64,000 nucleotides of DNA from Pseudomonas jessenii. Lineage in GTDB: Bacteria; Pseudomonadota; Gammaproteobacteria; Pseudomonadales; Pseudomonadaceae. The DNA is taken from assembly GCF_002236115.1 (NCBI RefSeq), contig NZ_NIWT01000006.1:558001-622000 (forward strand). Direction: 5' to 3'. The position numbers and the translations under genes are program-made. The first letter of the stretch is position 1. Each line of letters opens with the position of its first letter. Of the stretch, positions 50,802 to 59,686 are shown piece by piece. Under the pieces are notes generated by a model, which saw nothing but the letters and a program-made list of their open reading frames with translations, made no database searches and was not told where the DNA came from.

Positions 50802-52748
50802 TCAAGTACGGAACCTGCGCACCAACCCGTCCAGTTCATTGGACAACCCGGCCAGGCTCTGGGAGTCCAGGCGGGCCGAGTTGGCCAGTTCCGCCACCAA
50901 CTGCGCATCGCCATGGATCTGGCTGATGTGCCGGTTGATGTCTTCAGCCACCTGATGCTGTTGTTCCGCCGCCGTGGCGATCTGGGTGTTCATGTCGCGG
51001 ATCACGTCCACCGATTCGCGGATCTGCCCGAAGCTGTTGCGGGCCTCGCCGATGCGCGTCACCGATTGCTGGGACACTTCCAGGCTGGCGTGCATCTGTT
51101 GGGTCACCTGGCTGGTGCGTTTGGCCAGGTTGCCCAGCAGCCCGTCGATTTCCGCCGTGGAGTCGGCCGTGCGCTTGGCCAGGGCCCGCACTTCGTCAGC
51201 CACCACGGCAAAGCCGCGTCCCTGTTCACCGGCCCGGGCCGCTTCGATCGCGGCGTTCAGCGCCAGCAGGTTGGTCTGTTCAGCGATCGAGCGGATGGTC
51301 CCCAGGATCGACTGGATGTCGTTGCTGTCGCGTTCGAGCTGTTGCATCGACTGGGCCGACTGTTCGATTTCCTGGCTCAGGCGATCCACGCTGTTCACCG
51401 CCGCATCGATCTGCTGCTGACCTTCGCGCGCCTGGCGCTGGCCACTGTCGGCAGACTCCGCCGCCTGGCTGCAAGAGCGCGCGACTTCGTTGGCGGTGGC
51501 GACCATTTCGTGGAACGCCGTAGAGACCATGTCCACCGCTTCACGCTGGCGTCCGGCGGCTTCGGCCATGTCGCTGGAGACCTGAGTCGAACTCTTGGAC
51601 GTGGCGAGGATTTTGCCCGCCGCGCCGCCGATGTTCTGGATCAGGTTGCGAATCGCCGTCAGGAACTGGTTGAACCAGTTGGCCAGTTGCGCGGTTTCAT
51701 CGTTGCCGCGGATTTGCAGGTTCTGGGTCAGGTCGCCTTCACCCTGGGCGATGCCTTCCAGGCCGCTGGCCACGCTGCGGATCGGGCGCACGATGAGGCT
51801 GGCAAAACTGGCGCCGACGATGGCGAAAATGACGGCCAGGACGGCGGCGATGATGGCGATCAACCAGGTCAACTGGGTCGCGGAGCTCATCACGTCGTCC
51901 TGTTTGATCAGGCCGATGAAGGTCCAGCCCAGTTGCTCGGACGGCCAGACGTTGGCCATGTAGTGCTCGCCGTTCAGCTCCACTTCCACCAGGCCCTTGC
52001 CGGCCTTGGCCAATTGTGCGTAGCCGTCGCCAAGGGTGCTCAGCGGTTTGAAGTTGTGTTCCGGTTGTTTCGGGTCCACCAGGACCATGCCGGTGTTTTC
52101 CAGCAGCATCAGGTAGCCGGTTTCACCGAGCTTGATCTGTTTGACGATTTCGGTGAGCTGCTTGAGCGTCACGTCGATGCTGACTACGCCGCCGTTGGTG
52201 CCCAGCTTGTTGTCGATGGTGCGCACGGTGCTGACATAGGTCGCGTCATCCTGGGCCCAGTAGTAGGCCTCGGTGCGAAACGGCTTGCCCGGTTTGGCCT
52301 GGGCGGCCTTGTACCAGGGGCGCTGGCGCGGGTCGTAGTTATTCAGCTTAGGATCATCCGGCCACGACACATAGCCGCCCGCCGCCGTGCCGAGGATGGC
52401 ATAGGCGTAGGCAGGGTGGCTGTTGCCCAGATCCTGGAGCAGGGCGAAGACTTTTTTGTCAGCCTCCCCCTGAGGGACGCTTTCGGCGTTGGCGGCCATG
52501 TAGGTCTTGAGGCTGTCGTCGGAGTTTCGGATCAGCGGCTGCTTGGCCAGGTAATCGACGTTCTGGCTGATGCCGTCAAAGAACAATTGCATGGCGTTGC
52601 TGACCTGACGAATCTCGCGGGCACTGCCGTCGACGAATTCGTCCCTGGCATCACTGCGCAGGTTCAGCACAACGAGGGTGGCGACCAGCACCACGGGCAG
52701 GCAGGCGATGATTGCAAACGCCCAGGTCAACTTCTGTTTGATGTTCAT
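50802..52748 (-). CDS. dCache-type chemoreceptor, PctA-like
   Basis: 648 residues from the ATG at 52748 (MNIKQKLTWAFAIIACLPVVLVATLVVL, first membrane helix) with GGAGCG upstream. The longer open frame is rejected. Periplasmic double Cache domain (about 35-275) contains Tyr138, Arg143, Trp145 and Tyr146 in YDPRQRPWY and an Asp in GGVVSIDV. This spacing matches the amino-acid-binding dCache motif described for PctA. A second helix (LIAIIAAVLAVIFAIVGASF), HAMP, and a signalling tip (EQTNLLALNAAIEAARAGEQ, FAVVADEVRALAKRT) follow. Predicted ligand: amino acids. Confidence 0.92.
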   Translation of the reverse strand: MNIKQKLTWAFAIIACLPVVLVATLVVLNLRSDARDEFVDGSAREIRQVSNAMQLFFDGISQNVDYLAKQPLIRNSDDSLKTYMAANAESVPQGEADKKVFALLQDLGNSHPAYAYAILGTAAGGYVSWPDDPKLNNYDPRQRPWYKAAQAKPGKPFRTEAYYWAQDDATYVSTVRTIDNKLGTNGGVVSIDVTLKQLTEIVKQIKLGETGYLMLLENTGMVLVDPKQPEHNFKPLSTLGDGYAQLAKAGKGLVEVELNGEHYMANVWPSEQLGWTFIGLIKQDDVMSSATQLTWLIAIIAAVLAVIFAIVGASFASLIVRPIRSVASGLEGIAQGEGDLTQNLQIRGNDETAQLANWFNQFLTAIRNLIQNIGGAAGKILATSKSSTQVSSDMAEAAGRQREAVDMVSTAFHEMVATANEVARSCSQAAESADSGQRQAREGQQQIDAAVNSVDRLSQEIEQSAQSMQQLERDSNDIQSILGTIRSIAEQTNLLALNAAIEAARAGEQGRGFAVVADEVRALAKRTADSTAEIDGLLGNLAKRTSQVTQQMHASLEVSQQSVTRIGEARNSFGQIRESVDVIRDMNTQIATAAEQQHQVAEDINRHISQIHGDAQLVAELANSARLDSQSLAGLSNELDGLVRRFRT

Positions 52749-53193
52749 CCGCGCTCCAGATTTTCTTGTAGGCCCACGCAGTGCAGATGACTCGCGGTTT
52801 ATTGGCAGCCGTAAACGTTCTTGGTCAACCCGGGTCCTTGAGTGCGGCATCGCTATTATTGGGGGAGCGATTGTCGGACAAATCACTTTGTCACTTAGGA
52901 CTTCGGCTGTTATCGGAGGAAATTGAGGTCTGTTGGGAAAAATCCTACGGAAGGTATGAACTGTGGTGTCAGCTTCTGTCGCAATTGCCCTCAATGCCCC
53001 TGCACAACAAGTGAGGCAGGCTCGGCTATGATCTGGAACGACCATGGCGGTCGTCGGTTTTACCTGATGAGAACGGTACATTGTGTGCATCTGCAATGTT
53101 CATAAGTCGGCAACCCCTCCCCCCCGTGAGTGGATTGCCGTATAACGAATGACTTTCGCGTGTTTGGTAATAAAGGACCCACAATAAAAGCTG
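52749..53193. other. Divergent intergenic region between chemoreceptor and RIO kinase genes
   Basis: 445 nt without a supported gene. Short frames are present (for example 52781-53014 plus) but lack ribosome-binding sites and family resemblance. TCCGATAA on the minus strand (52917-52910) resembles a FliA -10 box, 160 nt upstream of the chemoreceptor, but no matching -35 is seen. Confidence 0.45.
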
Positions 53194-54087
53194 ATGAAGA
53201 CTCCAAAACGCATTGAACCCCTGATCGAGGACGGTCTGGTCGACGAGGTGCTGCGCCCACTCATGAGTGGTAAAGAAGCAGCTGTTTATGTGGTGCGCTG
53301 CGGCAACGAGTTGCGTTGCGCGAAGGTTTACAAGGAGGCGAATAAACGCAGTTTCCGTCAGGCGGCCGAGTACCAGGAAGGCCGCAAGGTGCGCAACAGC
53401 CGTCAGGCCCGTGCGATGGCCAAGGGCTCCAAGTTTGGCCGCAAGGAAACCGAGGACGCCTGGCAGAACGCTGAAGTGGCGGCGCTGTTCCGTCTGGCCA
53501 GTGCCGGAGTGCGGGTGCCAAAGCCGTTCGACTTCCTCGAAGGCGTGCTGCTCATGGAGCTGGTGGCCGACGAATACGGCGATGCCGCGCCGCGCCTGAA
53601 CGATGTGGTGCTGGAACCGGACCAGGCGCGCGAGTATCACGCGTTCCTGATTTCGCAGATCGTGCTGATGTTGTGTACCGGTCTGGTGCACGGCGACCTG
53701 TCGGAGTTCAACGTGCTGCTGACGCCGACCGGCCCGGTGATTATCGACCTGCCGCAAGCGGTGGATGCGGCTGGCAACAACCACGCGTTCAGCATGCTGG
53801 AGCGGGACGTGGGCAACATGGCGTCCTATTTCGGGCGGTTTGCGCCGGAGTTGAAGAAGACCAAATACGCCAAGGAAATGTGGGCCTTGTACGAGGCTGG
53901 CACCTTGCACCCGGCCAGTGTCCTGACCGGCGAGTTCGCCGACACGGAAGAGCTGGCCGACGTGGGCGGAATCATGCGCGAGATCGAGGCCGCGCGCCTG
54001 GATGAGGAGCGCAGGCAAGCCGTACGCGCGGCGGACGATGCGCCGCCGGGCAAGACCGAAGAACCGCCTCCACCGTGGATGCAGTGA
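53194..54087 (+). CDS. RIO1-type atypical serine protein kinase
   Basis: 297 residues. RIO kinase elements: phosphate loop region SGKEAAVYVVRCGNELRCAKVYK (ATP lysine), the catalytic loop LVHGDLSEFNVLL (about 165-177), and the metal-binding Asp in VIIDLPQAVDAAGNN. The tail is charged and Pro-rich. Similar to PA4780 from memory. Bacterial RIO proteins have poorly known roles. Transcribed alone, ending in a strong terminator. Confidence 0.9.
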   Translation: MKTPKRIEPLIEDGLVDEVLRPLMSGKEAAVYVVRCGNELRCAKVYKEANKRSFRQAAEYQEGRKVRNSRQARAMAKGSKFGRKETEDAWQNAEVAALFRLASAGVRVPKPFDFLEGVLLMELVADEYGDAAPRLNDVVLEPDQAREYHAFLISQIVLMLCTGLVHGDLSEFNVLLTPTGPVIIDLPQAVDAAGNNHAFSMLERDVGNMASYFGRFAPELKKTKYAKEMWALYEAGTLHPASVLTGEFADTEELADVGGIMREIEAARLDEERRQAVRAADDAPPGKTEEPPPPWMQ

Positions 54088-54100
54088 TCGGTTAAAGAAA

Positions 54101-54124
54101 AACCCGGCTTCGGCCGGGTTTTTT
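54101..54124 (+). terminator. Intrinsic terminator after the RIO kinase gene
   Basis: AACCCGGC (54101-54108) pairs with GCCGGGTT (54113-54120) around a TTCG tetraloop, followed by a T-run to 54124. Confidence 0.92.
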
Positions 54125-54142
54125 GTGCGCCACCCAAATCCC

Positions 54143-54234
54143 CTGTAGGAGCGAGCCTGCTCGCGATGACGTCGGCACATCCAACATTGATGTGTCAGAT
54201 ACACCGCTATCGCGAGCAAGCTCGCTCCCACAGG
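54143..54234. repeat. REPIN between RIO kinase and cueR genes
   Basis: Inverted REP pair: CTGTAGGAGCGAGCCTGCTC on the left and GAGCAAGCTCGCTCCCACAG on the right, spacer about 50 nt. Confidence 0.9.
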
Positions 54235-54253
54235 TTTTTGCGGTGACCTGCAA

Positions 54254-54667
54254 TCACGATGGGGCCGGGGTGACACAACAACCCGACTCCAGACTCTTGA
54301 GAATCGGGCAATCCGGCCGATGATCGCCCTGACAGTGCTCAACCAGGTCCTGCAAGGTGTCGCGCAACTGGCCGAGCTCACGGATCTTCTGGTTCAACTC
54401 ATCGATGTGCTGGCGGGCCAACGCTTTCACATCGGCGCTGGCGCGTTGGCGGTCTTGCCAGAGGGTCAGCAACTTGCCGACTTCTTCCAGGGAAAACCCC
54501 AGGTCCCGCGAGCGTTTGATGAACGCCAGCGTGTGCAGGTCGTCTTCGCCGTATACCCGGTAGCCGCTGTCGGTGCGATGGGCTGCCTTGAGCAGGCCGA
54601 TGGATTCGTAATAACGGATCATCTTTGCGCTCAGGCCGCTGTGGCGGGCCGCTTGGCCGATGTTCAT
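54254..54667 (-). CDS. cueR: CueR: MerR-family Cu(I)-responsive activator
   Basis: 137 residues. MerR-type winged helix MNIGQAARHSGLSAKMIRYYESIGLL, the long dimer helix, and the metal loop with Cys at the two ends of CQGDHRPDC (about 113-121), the Cu(I)-binding spacing of CueR. A second Cys pair (GCC, about 130) lies in the tail. CueR activates copA and copZ by untwisting a 19-nt promoter spacer. Its ATG overlaps the copA stop (ATGA), so it is translated with copA. Confidence 0.94.
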   Translation of the reverse strand: MNIGQAARHSGLSAKMIRYYESIGLLKAAHRTDSGYRVYGEDDLHTLAFIKRSRDLGFSLEEVGKLLTLWQDRQRASADVKALARQHIDELNQKIRELGQLRDTLQDLVEHCQGDHRPDCPILKSLESGCCVTPAPS

Positions 54668-57057
54668 CGGTTGTCCTCCAGGTCCTTGGGTTTCCAGGTT
54701 TTCAACAGTAGCGCATTGCTCACCACGCTGACGCTCGACAACGCCATGGCCGCACCGGCCAACACCGGGTTGAGCACGCCAAACACGGCCAGCGGAATGC
54801 CGATCAGGTTATAGACGAAGGCCCAGAACAGGTTCTGCCGAATCTTGGCGTAGGTCTTGCGGCTGATCTCCAATGCGGCCGGCACCAGTCGTGGATCGCC
54901 GCGCATCAGGGTGATGCCGGCCGCGTGCATGGCGACGTCGGTGCCGCCACCCATGGCGATGCCGATGTCGGCGGCGGCCAGTGCCGGGGCGTCGTTGATG
55001 CCGTCACCGACCATCGCCACCACCCCGGTCTGTTTCAGTGCGGCGACCGTGGCGGCTTTGTCCGCCGGCAGCACTTCGGCATGCACATCGTGGATGCCCA
55101 GGGCCTGGGCCACCACGTTGGCGCTGCCACGATTGTCGCCGGTCAGCAGATGGCTGCTGATGTTTCGTGCGCTCAGTTGTTGCACCGCTTGCAGCGCGCC
55201 GGGCTTGAGGGTGTCACCAAAGGCGAACAGGCCCAGCACGTGGGGTTCGGGGGATTGTTCGATCAGCCAGGACAAGGTCCGGCCTTCTTTTTCCCACGCG
55301 ATCGCCGAGTCGGCCAACGGCCCGGCACTCAAGCCGCTGTCTTCCAGCAGGCGACGATTGCCCAGCGCCAGGCGACGCCCTTCGAGGTTGCCGGCGATGC
55401 CGCGACCAGTCAGGGACTGGCTGTCGCTGACATCGGCCACCTTCAGTCCACGCTCGGCGCAGGCATCCAGAACAGCCTTGGCCAACGGATGCTCACTGCC
55501 GCGTTGCAGGGCGCCGGCCAATTGCAGCAGGCTCGCCTCATTACCGTCGATGGCACTCAGATGAGCAATGCGCGGGGCACCGGAGGTCAGGGTGCCGGTC
55601 TTGTCGAACACCACCGCGCTGACTTCATGGGCTCGCTCCAGTGCTTCGGCGTCCTTGATCAGAATTCCGTAGCGCGCCGCCACGCCGGTGCCGGCCATGA
55701 TCGCCGTCGGTGTGGCCAGGCCCAAGGCGCATGGGCAGGCGATTACCAGCACTGCCACTGCGTTGATCAGTGCGGTTTCCATCGGCGCGCCATACAGCCA
55801 CCAGCCGATCAGGGTGGCCAGGGCAATCAGCAGTACGGTGGGCACGAACACCTGGCTGACTTTATCCACCAGTTTCTGGATCGGCGCTTTTGCGGCCTGG
55901 GCGTCTTCCACCAGGCGGATGATCCGCGCCAGCACTGTTTCCGCACCGAGGGCCTGGGTACGCACCAGCAACCGGCCTTCACCGTTGATCGCGCCGCCGG
56001 TGACCTTGTCGCCGGGCTGCTTGGGCACCGGCAGGCTCTCGCCGCTGATCAGGGCTTCGTCGGCGTGGCTCTGGCCTTCAATCACTTCGCCATCCACCGG
56101 GAAGCGTTCGCCGGGTTTGACCATCACCAGGTCATTGAGGCGCAGGGCGCTGATGGCGACGTCTTGCTCGTGACCATCGGTCACCCGAATCGCCCGTTCC
56201 GGACGCAAGGCTTCGAGGGCTCGAATGGCGCTGGCAGTCTGGCGCTTGGCGCGGCTTTCCAGGTACTTGCCCAGCAGCACCAGGGCGATCACCACCGCCG
56301 AGGCTTCGAAATACAGATGTGGCATGCGCCCGGCGGCGGTGGCCCATTCGTACAGGCTCAAGCCATACCCGGCGCTGGTGCCCAAGGCGACCAGCAAATC
56401 CATGTTGCCGGCCCCCGCGCGCACGGCTTTCCAGGCGGCGACGTAAAACCGTGCGCCGAAGATGAATTGCACCGGCGTGGCCAAGGCGAATTGCGCCCAG
56501 GCCGGGAGCATCCAGTGCATGCCGAATGGCTGTAGCAGCATCGGCAATACCAGCGGCAAGGCGAGGGCAATGGCGATGATCAAGGCCAGGCGTTCGCGGT
56601 GCAGGCGCTGTTGCTGATTGTCGGTTGGCGGGTGTTCGGCTTCCCAGACGCTGGCGCTGTAGCCTGCCTTTGTCACAGCGGCGATCAAGGTCTGCGGATC
56701 GATCTGGCCAAGCAGTTCAAGGTGGGCGCGTTCGTTGGCCAGGTTGACGCTGACGCTTTTCACTCCGGCCACCTTGCCCAGCGCACGCTCGACGCGACCG
56801 ATGCAGGATGCGCAGGTCATGCCGTCGATGCTCAATTCCAGGCTCTGTTGCGGCACGCTGTAGCCGGCCTTGGCCACGGCATCTATCAAGGCCGGCAAGC
56901 TGTCGCCGGGTGCCTGGACCCGCGCCTGCTCAGTGGCGAGGTTGACGCTGACGGCACTGGCGCCAATGACTTTGCTCAAGGCGCGCTCGACCCGCCCGGC
57001 GCAACTGGCGCAGGTCATGCCGGCAATCGGCAGGTCGAACGTGGTGGATTCGGACAT
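54664..57057 (-). CDS. copA: CopA: Cu(I)-translocating P1B-type ATPase
   Basis: 797 residues from the ATG at 57057. Two N-terminal HMA domains with GMTCASC motifs (about 13-19 and 81-87), eight membrane helices, the A-domain SGESLP, the CPC ion-binding motif (VIACPCALG, about 445), the phosphorylated Asp485 in DKTGTLTSG, the HP motif (SEHPLAKAV), and MVGDGINDAPALAAADIG. It pumps Cu(I) out of the cytoplasm. A CueR-type dyad lies upstream; cueR follows in the same operon. Confidence 0.96.
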   Translation of the reverse strand: MSESTTFDLPIAGMTCASCAGRVERALSKVIGASAVSVNLATEQARVQAPGDSLPALIDAVAKAGYSVPQQSLELSIDGMTCASCIGRVERALGKVAGVKSVSVNLANERAHLELLGQIDPQTLIAAVTKAGYSASVWEAEHPPTDNQQQRLHRERLALIIAIALALPLVLPMLLQPFGMHWMLPAWAQFALATPVQFIFGARFYVAAWKAVRAGAGNMDLLVALGTSAGYGLSLYEWATAAGRMPHLYFEASAVVIALVLLGKYLESRAKRQTASAIRALEALRPERAIRVTDGHEQDVAISALRLNDLVMVKPGERFPVDGEVIEGQSHADEALISGESLPVPKQPGDKVTGGAINGEGRLLVRTQALGAETVLARIIRLVEDAQAAKAPIQKLVDKVSQVFVPTVLLIALATLIGWWLYGAPMETALINAVAVLVIACPCALGLATPTAIMAGTGVAARYGILIKDAEALERAHEVSAVVFDKTGTLTSGAPRIAHLSAIDGNEASLLQLAGALQRGSEHPLAKAVLDACAERGLKVADVSDSQSLTGRGIAGNLEGRRLALGNRRLLEDSGLSAGPLADSAIAWEKEGRTLSWLIEQSPEPHVLGLFAFGDTLKPGALQAVQQLSARNISSHLLTGDNRGSANVVAQALGIHDVHAEVLPADKAATVAALKQTGVVAMVGDGINDAPALAAADIGIAMGGGTDVAMHAAGITLMRGDPRLVPAALEISRKTYAKIRQNLFWAFVYNLIGIPLAVFGVLNPVLAGAAMALSSVSVVSNALLLKTWKPKDLEDNR

Positions 57058-57093
57058 CGGTCGCACTCCCTGTAGTAGATGACCACAGGATCA

Positions 57094-57114
57094 ACCTTGC
57101 CATGCTGGCAAGGT
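57094..57114 (-). promoter_or_regulatory. CueR operator and promoter of copA-cueR
   Basis: ACCTTGCCA and TGGCAAGGT form a 9-bp dyad around a 3-nt centre. On the minus strand TTGACC overlaps its start as the -35 box, and GATCCT lies 19 nt further as a -10 candidate. The long 19-nt spacer is the hallmark of MerR-family activated promoters. Confidence 0.75.
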
Positions 57115-57145
57115 CAAGCGCCAATCTTAAACGTGCCGCTGATCC

Positions 57146-57239
57146 CCTGTGGGAGCGAGCTTGCTCGCGATGGCGGAGTACCGGTCAACAGAATTGTTGA
57201 ATGTAACGGCCTAATCGCGAGCAAGCTCGCTCCCACAGG
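57146..57239. repeat. REPIN upstream of copA
   Basis: Inverted REP pair: CCTGTGGGAGCGAGCTTGCT on the left and AGCAAGCTCGCTCCCACAGG on the right, spacer about 50 nt. Confidence 0.92.
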
Positions 57240-57250
57240 GGGTATAGATG

Positions 57251-57634
57251 TCAGTAGCCGAGACCGGCGCGCTTGAGGTACATCCCTTCCTGCGTCATCG
57301 CGATCCGGTACTTGAGCACATCGCCGGCCTTGAGCTGGATATCCTGCGAACCCGGCGCGAGCATGCCCGGATTGCAACCCGGCATCTGGCCCGGCAGCAG
57401 TTTCAGGCGTAGCGAGACGATGCCCGGCGGCAGGTTGAACGAGGTGCTCTGTTCCTGAAACAGCCGCGCTGCCAGTTGATCCTGGATGTACACGCCGATT
57501 TCGCAACTGGTCGCGACTTCCAGGCGCTCGCGGGAAATGATCAGCACGCCATAATCCTGACTGGCAGCATTGGCCGAAGGCACGGCGGCGAAAAGGCTGA
57601 GAAAGCCAAACAGGCTGAAAACTGACCAGCGCAT
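57251..57634 (-). CDS. Secreted protein of unknown function
   Basis: 127 residues with a clear signal peptide (MRWSVFSLFGFLSLFAAVPSANA, cleavage about 23). The mature part is probably beta-rich (YGVLIISRERLEV, SFNLPPGIVSLRLKLLPGQM) and has two Cys (CEIGV and GCNPG). No family recognised. It lies between the two CueR-type promoters, divergent from copZ, and could be exposed to copper, but the sequence does not prove a link. Confidence 0.8.
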   Translation of the reverse strand: MRWSVFSLFGFLSLFAAVPSANAASQDYGVLIISRERLEVATSCEIGVYIQDQLAARLFQEQSTSFNLPPGIVSLRLKLLPGQMPGCNPGMLAPGSQDIQLKAGDVLKYRIAMTQEGMYLKRAGLGY

Positions 57635-57721
57635 GGCTGAATCTCCTGAGTTTGAGTCATTGATGGACGCAGCTTGGCCGAGCGTCGCGCCGATTGCCAG
57701 CCCGGCAGATCACTTCAGAAC

Positions 57722-57752
57722 TTGACCTTGCCATGGTGGCAAGCTCGAAACT
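57722..57752 (+). promoter_or_regulatory. CueR-type operator/promoter of copZ
   Basis: TTGACC (57722-57727) overlaps a dyad CTTGCCA (57727-57733) / TGGCAAG (57737-57743). The 19-nt spacer ends at a weak GAAACT (57747-57752) in the -10 position. The dyad is nearly identical to that before copA. Confidence 0.7.
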
Positions 57753-57783
57753 GGGTTCAACCCTCGGAAAAAGGAGTCATCCC

Positions 57784-57981
57784 ATGCAAGTGTTCAACGT
57801 CGAAGGCATGTCTTGTGGTCACTGTGTCAAAGCCATCACCCAGGCGCTCCAGGCCAAAGATCCGGCAGCCAGTGTGCGGGTCGATCTGGCTGCCAGGGAG
57901 GTCGGTGTCGAAAGCGCGCTGACCGCCGAGCAGGTGATCGAGGCGATCAGCGAAGAGGGTTACGGCGTCAAACTGGCCTGA
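57784..57981 (+). CDS. copZ: CopZ: cytosolic copper chaperone (HMA domain)
   Basis: 65 residues with AAGGAG 6-7 nt before the ATG. A single HMA domain, MQVFNVEGMSCGHCVKAITQAL, with the metal-binding GMSCGHC (Cys at 11 and 14). It hands Cu(I) to CopA or CueR, or buffers it. Its promoter carries the same CueR-type dyad as copA, so both should respond to copper together. Confidence 0.94.
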   Translation: MQVFNVEGMSCGHCVKAITQALQAKDPAASVRVDLAAREVGVESALTAEQVIEAISEEGYGVKLA

Positions 57982-58071
57982 ATTTGATAGTTAGCGAGCT
58001 ACCGGAATGTTCAAGGCGTCCGTGCGCGGCTAGACTGTCGGGCTGCCGACTTCTGCCCCACTGGATGCCTG

Positions 58072-59268
58072 ATGAACTTCCGTACCATTCTGATTCTCGG
58101 CGCCTTGAGCGCTTTCGGTCCGCTGGCGATCGATTTCTACCTGCCGGCCTTCCCGGCCATGGCCCTGGCTTTCGGCACGGACGAAAATCACGTCCAGATG
58201 ACGTTGGCGGCCTACTTCCTCGGCTTGTCCATCGGTCAGTTGGCCTATGGTCCAGTGGCGGATCGTTTCGGGCGACGCATTCCGTTGCTCATCGGTGTCG
58301 GTTTGTTCACCGCTGCTTCCGTGGCGTGCGCCTATGCGCCGAACCTGGAATGGCTGATCGGCGCGCGTTTCATCCAGGCGTTGGGCGGTTGCGCGGGGAT
58401 GGTGATTTCCCGGGCGGTGGTCAGCGACAAGTGTGATGCGGTGGGGTCGGCGAAAGTCTTTTCGCAGCTGATGCTGGTGATGGGACTTGCTCCCATCCTT
58501 GCGCCATTGCTGGGTGGGTTGTTGGTCAACACGACAGGCTGGCAGTCGATCTTCCTGGCACTGACCGGTTTCAGTGCGCTGGCGGGGCTGGCGGTTGCGA
58601 CGGGATTGCCGGAAAGCTTGCCGGCTCACATACTGCGTCAACCGCTGTCCGGTGCGCTGCGTCAGTACGGTCGGTTGCTGGCCGATCCTATATTTCTTGG
58701 CCATGCCTTGACCGGGGGCATCGCCATCGCCGGGATGTTTGCCTACATCGCCGGTTCGCCCTTCATCTTCATCAAGCTCTACGGCGTTGCGGCCGAGCAT
58801 TTCGGCTGGCTGTTCGGCATCAATGCGGCGGGCTTCATTCTGGTGGCGCAGGTCAACGCGCGGTTACTGGCCAAACGTGGCCCGATATTTTTGCTGGCGC
58901 GCGCGGTGTGGGTTTATCTGGCGGCCGGTTTGACCCTGCTCGCTGTCAGCTCTCTGCACACGGCACAATTGTGGCCGCTGCTGATTCCATTGTTCATCTG
59001 TATCGCCAGCCTCGGTTGCATCAGCCCCAACGCGGCGGCTTGTGCGATGAGCGGGCAGGGCGCACGGGCCGGCAGCGCGTCGGCGCTGCTCGGTTGCCTG
59101 CAATTCAGCGTGGCTGCCGGCGCCTCTGCGCTGGTGGGCGTGTTGCACGACGGCAGCGCCGTGCCGATGGCCATGGTCATCAGCCTGTGTGGAATTCTGG
59201 TGGTGAGCGCGGCGGTGCTCACCCGGCGTTTGCAAAATGCCCGGGCGCTGGCGCAAGCCCGGGTTTGA
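58072..59268 (+). CDS. Bcr/CflA-type MFS drug efflux protein
   Basis: 398 residues, twelve membrane helices. The family start (MNFRTILILGALSAFGPLAIDFYLPAFPAM) and motif A (YGPVADRFGRRIPLLIG, about 62-78) are typical of the Bcr/CflA drug-proton antiporters, as is the motif-C-like VMGLAPILAPLLGG. Substrate cannot be told. It lies 90 nt downstream of copZ; co-regulation by copper is possible but not shown. Confidence 0.93.
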   Translation: MNFRTILILGALSAFGPLAIDFYLPAFPAMALAFGTDENHVQMTLAAYFLGLSIGQLAYGPVADRFGRRIPLLIGVGLFTAASVACAYAPNLEWLIGARFIQALGGCAGMVISRAVVSDKCDAVGSAKVFSQLMLVMGLAPILAPLLGGLLVNTTGWQSIFLALTGFSALAGLAVATGLPESLPAHILRQPLSGALRQYGRLLADPIFLGHALTGGIAIAGMFAYIAGSPFIFIKLYGVAAEHFGWLFGINAAGFILVAQVNARLLAKRGPIFLLARAVWVYLAAGLTLLAVSSLHTAQLWPLLIPLFICIASLGCISPNAAACAMSGQGARAGSASALLGCLQFSVAAGASALVGVLHDGSAVPMAMVISLCGILVVSAAVLTRRLQNARALAQARV

Positions 59269-59276
59269 GGCCGGAG

Positions 59277-59450
59277 TCAGCCGGCTGCGCGCTGCGTGAG
59301 GAGGACGGGAATCGGGTGAGGGGCCTGGATGCGGGCTTCAAGGGTACGCGTGAAAGCGCGAGCTTCTGCTTCGCTGCGGAACGTCACAGCATGTTGGTCA
59401 AGACGGACTTGCCACTGGGATTTTGCCAGTTCTTTTATCAGGATCTTCAC
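59277..59450 (-). CDS. Small conserved protein, 57 residues
   Basis: A GTG at 59450 with AGAGGTG 8 nt upstream opens a 57-codon frame: VKILIKELAKSQWQVRLDQH, then a segment reading TFRSEAEARAFTRTLEARIQ, ending RAAG. The pattern of a short beta-strand pair followed by a helix resembles small DUF2188-like proteins; I recall near-identical hypotheticals in other Pseudomonas. The length is under the usual annotation cut-off. Function unknown. Confidence 0.65.
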   Translation of the reverse strand: MKILIKELAKSQWQVRLDQHAVTFRSEAEARAFTRTLEARIQAPHPIPVLLTQRAAG

Positions 59451-59613
59451 AGCTGATCACCTCTCGTAAAAGACGTTACGCAAAAGAATGCCTCGCAGGA
59501 GATTCGATTGTAGTCCCGTACACGGTCACCATTGTGACAAGGATCAACTGTCTGACTGACGGTTTGTAACTAAAAAAAACACGGCTTTTCGAGGGCGCCC
59601 ACAGAGGTTGTCC

Positions 59614-59635
59614 GCGACCGGAGCGTCCCGGTCGC
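59614..59635. terminator. Hairpin downstream of the 59687 gene
   Basis: GCGACCGG (59614-59621) pairs perfectly with CCGGTCGC (59628-59635), 6-nt loop. It lies about 50 nt past the stop of the leftward oxidoreductase gene. No T-run follows on the minus strand, so terminator function is uncertain. Confidence 0.45.
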
Positions 59636-59686
59636 AGACGGAAAACAGCAGAAAGCGATGAAATCAGTGGCGGTTTTTTCAGCGCT

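Noticed and set aside
52781..53014. Two short plus-strand frames (77 and 82 codons)
   Set aside because: No ribosome-binding site, no family resemblance, and they overlap each other in different frames in the promoter region.
50802..53096. Longer chemoreceptor start at 53096
   Set aside because: The first membrane helix begins right after the ATG at 52748, which has a good ribosome-binding site; the upstream part has no family similarity.
53026..54381. 451-codon open frame on the minus strand opposite the RIO kinase
   Set aside because: Crosses a terminator and a REPIN and lies antisense to a clear kinase gene.
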